Source: an uncultured Bacteroides sp.
GTDB taxonomy: Bacteria; Bacteroidota; Bacteroidia; Bacteroidales; UBA932
Reading direction: 5' to 3'
Assembly (NCBI GenBank): GCA_900543205.1
Contig: UQQM01000038.1
Span: 1-15,944 of the forward strand
DNA length: 15,944 nt
In this document: in pieces, positions 12,970 through 15,944 of the stretch
Position numbering within the stretch: the first letter of the stretch is position 1
How the letters are laid out: the number at the start of each line of letters is the position of its first letter
Position numbers and translations under genes: made by a program
The notes under the pieces: generated by a model
Told to the model about the DNA's origin: nothing
Database searches by the model: none
Seen by the model: only the letters and a program-made list of their open reading frames with translations

Positions 12970-14980
12970 TATGAAGAGAATCATTTCCATCATCAGCATC
13001 GCATTGATCATGACGGCGTGCAGTGAAAAGAATCCCTTCCTGGCCGAATGGGACACCCCCTACGGCATCCCTCCATACGAGGAGATTGAGGTAGGGGACT
13101 ACATCCCCGCAATCCAGAAGGGCATCGAGCAGCAGAATGCCGAAATCGAGGCAATCACCTCCAATCCCGACACTCCCACGTTCGAGAACACCATAGTGCC
13201 TCTGGAACTGTCGGGCGACATCCTGTCGAAAGTCACCGGCGTGCTCTACAACGTCAGCGAGACCGACCGCAGCGATTCGCTGGACGCCGTGGTGGCCGAA
13301 GCGCTTCCTCTGCTCAGCGGCCATAGCGACAACATAGCCTTCAACAAGGCGCTGTACAACCGCGTGGCGGCAATCTACGAGGCTGACCAGAGCGGACTGA
13401 CGAGGGAACAGCAGGTGGTGCTCAAGAAGTACTACGACGATTTCAGGCGCAACGGAATCGATCTTCCCGAGGAGACCCAGGACAGGCTCCGCGAAATCAA
13501 CAGCGAAATCGCGACCAAGACCCAGCAGATAGGCAACAACATCCTGGCCGAGTCCAACGCCTTCGCGGAGAAGTTCGGATTCAGCGTCTCGGAGTATCCC
13601 TCGAAGATGACCACGACCGAGGACAGGGAACTGCGCCGCCAGTACAACGAGGCCTACACCTCTCGCGGCGCCAACGGCAACGAGTATGACAACAGCAGTC
13701 TCATACTCGATGTCATGAAGCTCCGCATCGAGAAGGCGAAGCTGCTTGGATATGATACTCCTGCCGACTACATACTTTCCGACAAGATGGCCGGCTCTCC
13801 CGAGAGGGTGGACGCTTTCCTCGGCGGAATCATGACCGCCGCAGTGGCGAAGGCCCGGGAGGAGCTCGCCGACATGCAGGTCCTGATGGACGAGGATGTC
13901 AAGGCCGGCCTGCTGCCCGAAGGGTCGAAGATAGAGCCCTGGGACTGGTGGTATTACGCCGAGAAGGTGCGCAAGGCCAGATATGACCTCGACGAGAACG
14001 AGGTGCGCAGCTACTTCAATGTGGACAGAGTGCGTGACGGCATCTTCCGTGCGGCCCAGATTCTCTACGGCATCAACGCCGAGAAGATAGACGGCGTGCC
14101 CGTCTACAACCCCGGGGTCGACACCTATAAGATTACCGACGCCGACGGCTCCTTCGTGGGCATATTCACGACCGACTATTTCCCCCGCGCAAGCAAGAGG
14201 GGAGGGGCGTGGATGAACAATGTGCGCCAGCAGTACGTTGACGCCGAAGGCAATGACGTGCGCCCCATCATCGTGAACGTGGGCAACCTCTCCGAGAACA
14301 TGAACATCGACGAGGTGCAGACCGTGTTCCACGAATTCGGCCACGCCCTGCACGGACTGCTCTCGAAGTGCACATATCCTTCCGTGAGCGGAACCAATGT
14401 GACCCGCGACTATGTCGAGATGTTCTCGCAGTTCAACGAGAACTGGGCGTTCCAGCCCGACCTGCTGGCGGTATACGCGAAGAATTCCGACGGCGAGGTG
14501 ATTCCCGTGGAGCTCGTGGAGAAGATCAACAACTCCCTGAAGTTCAACCAGGGCTTCATGACCACCGAGCTCTGCGCGGCGGCCATCCTGGACATGAAGT
14601 GGCATGAGCTGGAGAGCGTGGACGGTATCGACGTGGCCGGCTTCGAGAAGAAGGTATGCGAGGAGATGGGGCTGATTCCCGAAATCGCGCCCCGCTACCG
14701 CACCACCTATTTCAATCATATCTTCTCCAGCGGCTACGAGGCCGGATATTACGGCTACCTCTGGGCCGAGGTGCTCGACAAGGACGCGTTCAGCGCATTC
14801 CTGAATTCGCCGAACGGCACCTGGGACCTCGGGCTGGCGCGCAAGTTCAGGGAGATTTTCCTCGAGAGGGGAGGTTCGGAGGAGCCTATGGAGCTCTACA
14901 AGGAGTTCATGGGACGCGAGCCGGATTCCCGGGCCATGCTGCTCGGCCGCGGCCTGCTGTCCGAGGATGCGGATGAGTAA
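12962..14980 (+). CDS. dcp: M3 family (Dcp-type) peptidyl-dipeptidase lipoprotein
   Basis: This is a zinc metallopeptidase of family M3A, like E. coli Dcp, which releases dipeptides from the C-termini of short peptides. Counting from ATG 12962 it has 672 residues; ATG 12971 would give 669 and avoid the 8-bp overlap with the preceding gene. The signal peptide ends MTAC (Cys20), so unlike E. coli Dcp it is a lipoprotein. The zinc site is HEFGH at 457-461 with the third ligand Glu486 in DYVEMFSQ, 29 residues after His457 as in Dcp. Conserved blocks WDWWYYAEKVR, FGHALHGL, SGTNVTRDYVE and AGYYGYLW are present. The segment around 199-220 is nearly 30 residues shorter than E. coli Dcp. It may recycle peptides near the envelope; its link to the nuclease genes is not obvious. 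Confidence 0.93.
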   Translation: MNNMKRIISIISIALIMTACSEKNPFLAEWDTPYGIPPYEEIEVGDYIPAIQKGIEQQNAEIEAITSNPDTPTFENTIVPLELSGDILSKVTGVLYNVSETDRSDSLDAVVAEALPLLSGHSDNIAFNKALYNRVAAIYEADQSGLTREQQVVLKKYYDDFRRNGIDLPEETQDRLREINSEIATKTQQIGNNILAESNAFAEKFGFSVSEYPSKMTTTEDRELRRQYNEAYTSRGANGNEYDNSSLILDVMKLRIEKAKLLGYDTPADYILSDKMAGSPERVDAFLGGIMTAAVAKAREELADMQVLMDEDVKAGLLPEGSKIEPWDWWYYAEKVRKARYDLDENEVRSYFNVDRVRDGIFRAAQILYGINAEKIDGVPVYNPGVDTYKITDADGSFVGIFTTDYFPRASKRGGAWMNNVRQQYVDAEGNDVRPIIVNVGNLSENMNIDEVQTVFHEFGHALHGLLSKCTYPSVSGTNVTRDYVEMFSQFNENWAFQPDLLAVYAKNSDGEVIPVELVEKINNSLKFNQGFMTTELCAAAILDMKWHELESVDGIDVAGFEKKVCEEMGLIPEIAPRYRTTYFNHIFSSGYEAGYYGYLWAEVLDKDAFSAFLNSPNGTWDLGLARKFREIFLERGGSEEPMELYKEFMGREPDSRAMLLGRGLLSEDADE

Positions 14981-15001
14981 AATTCAAAAAACAAAGACGA
15001 T

Positions 15002-15944
15002 ATGAACAGAAAAGTACTTCTGATGATTCTGGATGGCTGGGGCGAAGGAAAGCACGACCATTCCAACGCAATCTACACCCAGGGTGCCCCCTTCATCGAC
15101 AGCCTCCGTGCGAAATATCCCATGTCGCATCTTCAGGCGTGCGGCGAGTATGTGGGGCTTCCCGACGGACAGATGGGCAACTCCGAGGTGGGACACATGA
15201 ACCTCGGCGCCGGCCGCGTGGTATATCAGGACCTCGTGAAGATCAACATGGCATGCCGTGATCACAAGCTCCTCGACAATAAGGAGATACGTGCGGCTTA
15301 CGACTACGTGAAGACCAGTGGCGGCAAGCTCCATTTCATGGGCCTCTGCTCCCATGGCGGAGTGCACTCCAGCCTGGATCATCTCTATGAGTTCCTGGCT
15401 GTCGCGAAGCAGGAGGGTCTCGACAAGGTCTATGTCCACTGCTTCATGGACGGCCGCGACACCGACCCCCACAGCGGAATGGGCTTCATCAAGGAGCTCG
15501 AGGAGAAGATGGCTGCGACCACCGGCAGGATAGCCACGGTCTGCGGACGCTTCTATGCGATGGATCGCGACAAGCGCTGGGCCCGCGTCAAGGAGGCCTA
15601 CGACATGCTCGTCGAGGGTAAGGGCGCACAGTTCGGCTCGGCCGTCGAGGCGATGCAGGCTTCCTACGATGCCGACGTGACCGACGAGTTCGTGAAGCCG
15701 GCGGTGATATGCGAGAACGGAGTTCCCGTCGCCAAGGTTGAGGCCAATGATGCCGTGATCTTCTTCAACTTCCGCAACGACCGTGCGCGCGAGCTCACCT
15801 CCGTGCTCACCCAGAAGGACATGCCCGAGGAGGGAATGCACACGCTGCCCCTCTATTACTGCTGCCTCACTCCCTACGACGCTTCCTTCACCGGGGTGCA
15901 CATCCTCTTCGACAAGGAGGAGGTGACCGATACCCTCGGGGAGA
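15002..15944 (+). CDS. gpmI: 2,3-bisphosphoglycerate-independent phosphoglycerate mutase (3' end outside window)
   Basis: The first 314 codons of a roughly 505-515 residue cytoplasmic glycolytic enzyme are present; the frame is open at the window edge. The enzyme interconverts 3- and 2-phosphoglycerate using two metal ions and a phosphoserine. MILDGWGEG places the metal-ligand Asp11. [12 protein letters not shown] contains the catalytic Ser61, equivalent to Ser62 in Geobacillus. SHGGVHS (117-123), DGRDTDP (150-156) and [12 protein letters not shown] (182-193) are intact hallmarks of the phosphotransferase insert. ATG 15002 is 21 bp after the M3 peptidase stop, with no promoter box in the gap. 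It is therefore probably transcribed at least partly with the row upstream, although a housekeeping gene may well have another promoter that I cannot see. Confidence 0.95.
   Translation, partial: MNRKVLLMILDGWGEGKHDHSNAIYTQGAPFIDSLRAKYPMSHLQACGEYVGLPDGQMGNSEVGHMNLGAGRVVYQDLVKINMACRDHKLLDNKEIRAAYDYVKTSGGKLHFMGLCSHGGVHSSLDHLYEFLAVAKQEGLDKVYVHCFMDGRDTDPHSGMGFIKELEEKMAATTGRIATVCGRFYAMDRDKRWARVKEAYDMLVEGKGAQFGSAVEAMQASYDADVTDEFVKPAVICENGVPVAKVEANDAVIFFNFRNDRARELTSVLTQKDMPEEGMHTLPLYYCCLTPYDASFTGVHILFDKEEVTDTLGE

Noticed and set aside
12935..14719. Very long minus-strand open frame (594 codons) opposite the M3 peptidase
   Set aside because: It is the antisense of a gene with an intact zinc site and typical family sequence. 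Its composition (His, Val, Leu, Gly, Arg) is that of an antisense frame in GC-rich DNA, and it has no recognisable domain.
14984..15901. Minus-strand frame (305 codons) opposite gpmI
   Set aside because: gpmI on the + strand has all its catalytic motifs, so this is its shadow.
1..15944. Search for tRNA, rRNA, CRISPR arrays, IS elements and att sites
   Set aside because: No tRNA-like cloverleaf, regular spaced repeats, transposase or terminal inverted repeats were recognised; the only tandem repeat has two copies (3902-3943).

Overview
The window looks like chromosomal DNA from a gut-type Bacteroidota, most likely order Bacteroidales. Evidence: three -7 boxes of the TAnnTTTG type, two with a TTG about 20 bp upstream; no need for Shine-Dalgarno sequences; BACON and DUF5689 lipoproteins; and a SusC-like TonB-dependent receptor. 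Coding DNA is fairly GC-rich with a few AT-richer islands. A genus such as Alistipes is possible but cannot be fixed from the sequence. All confident genes are on the + strand.

Region 1 (about 96-1451) is one MATE efflux transporter behind its own -7 box. Region 2 (about 1478-3896) starts with a consensus promoter. It holds a small frame-disturbed first gene, an XRE-type HTH protein with an aromatic C-terminal tail, a SecB-like chaperone gene, and a SotB/AraJ-type sugar efflux transporter close behind. The first three genes resemble a toxin-antitoxin-chaperone (TAC) module whose first (toxin-position) gene is unfamiliar and probably broken.

Region 3 (3897-4412) has no convincing gene. It contains a tandem 19-bp repeat, a perfect consensus promoter firing into the non-coding stretch, a strong hairpin at 4216-4244 and a 12-bp palindrome. 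A structured non-coding RNA or a decayed/repeated element are the main options.

Region 4 (4352-15944) is a tightly packed gene row, with gaps of 21 bp or less and no visible terminators. In order it encodes a BACON plus four-OB-fold lipoprotein, a BACON plus DNA/RNA non-specific (DRGH) nuclease lipoprotein, a secreted endonuclease/exonuclease/phosphatase-family enzyme, a SusC-like TonB-dependent receptor, a DUF5689 (OB-fold) lipoprotein, an M3/Dcp-type metallopeptidase lipoprotein, and the first 314 codons of gpmI. My reading is a cell-surface nucleic-acid capture, cutting and import system. The OB-fold lipoproteins would bind, the two nucleases would cut, and the receptor would import across the outer membrane. 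It lacks SusD and is therefore unlike a glycan PUL. The enzyme families are clear; the nucleic-acid scavenging role is inference.
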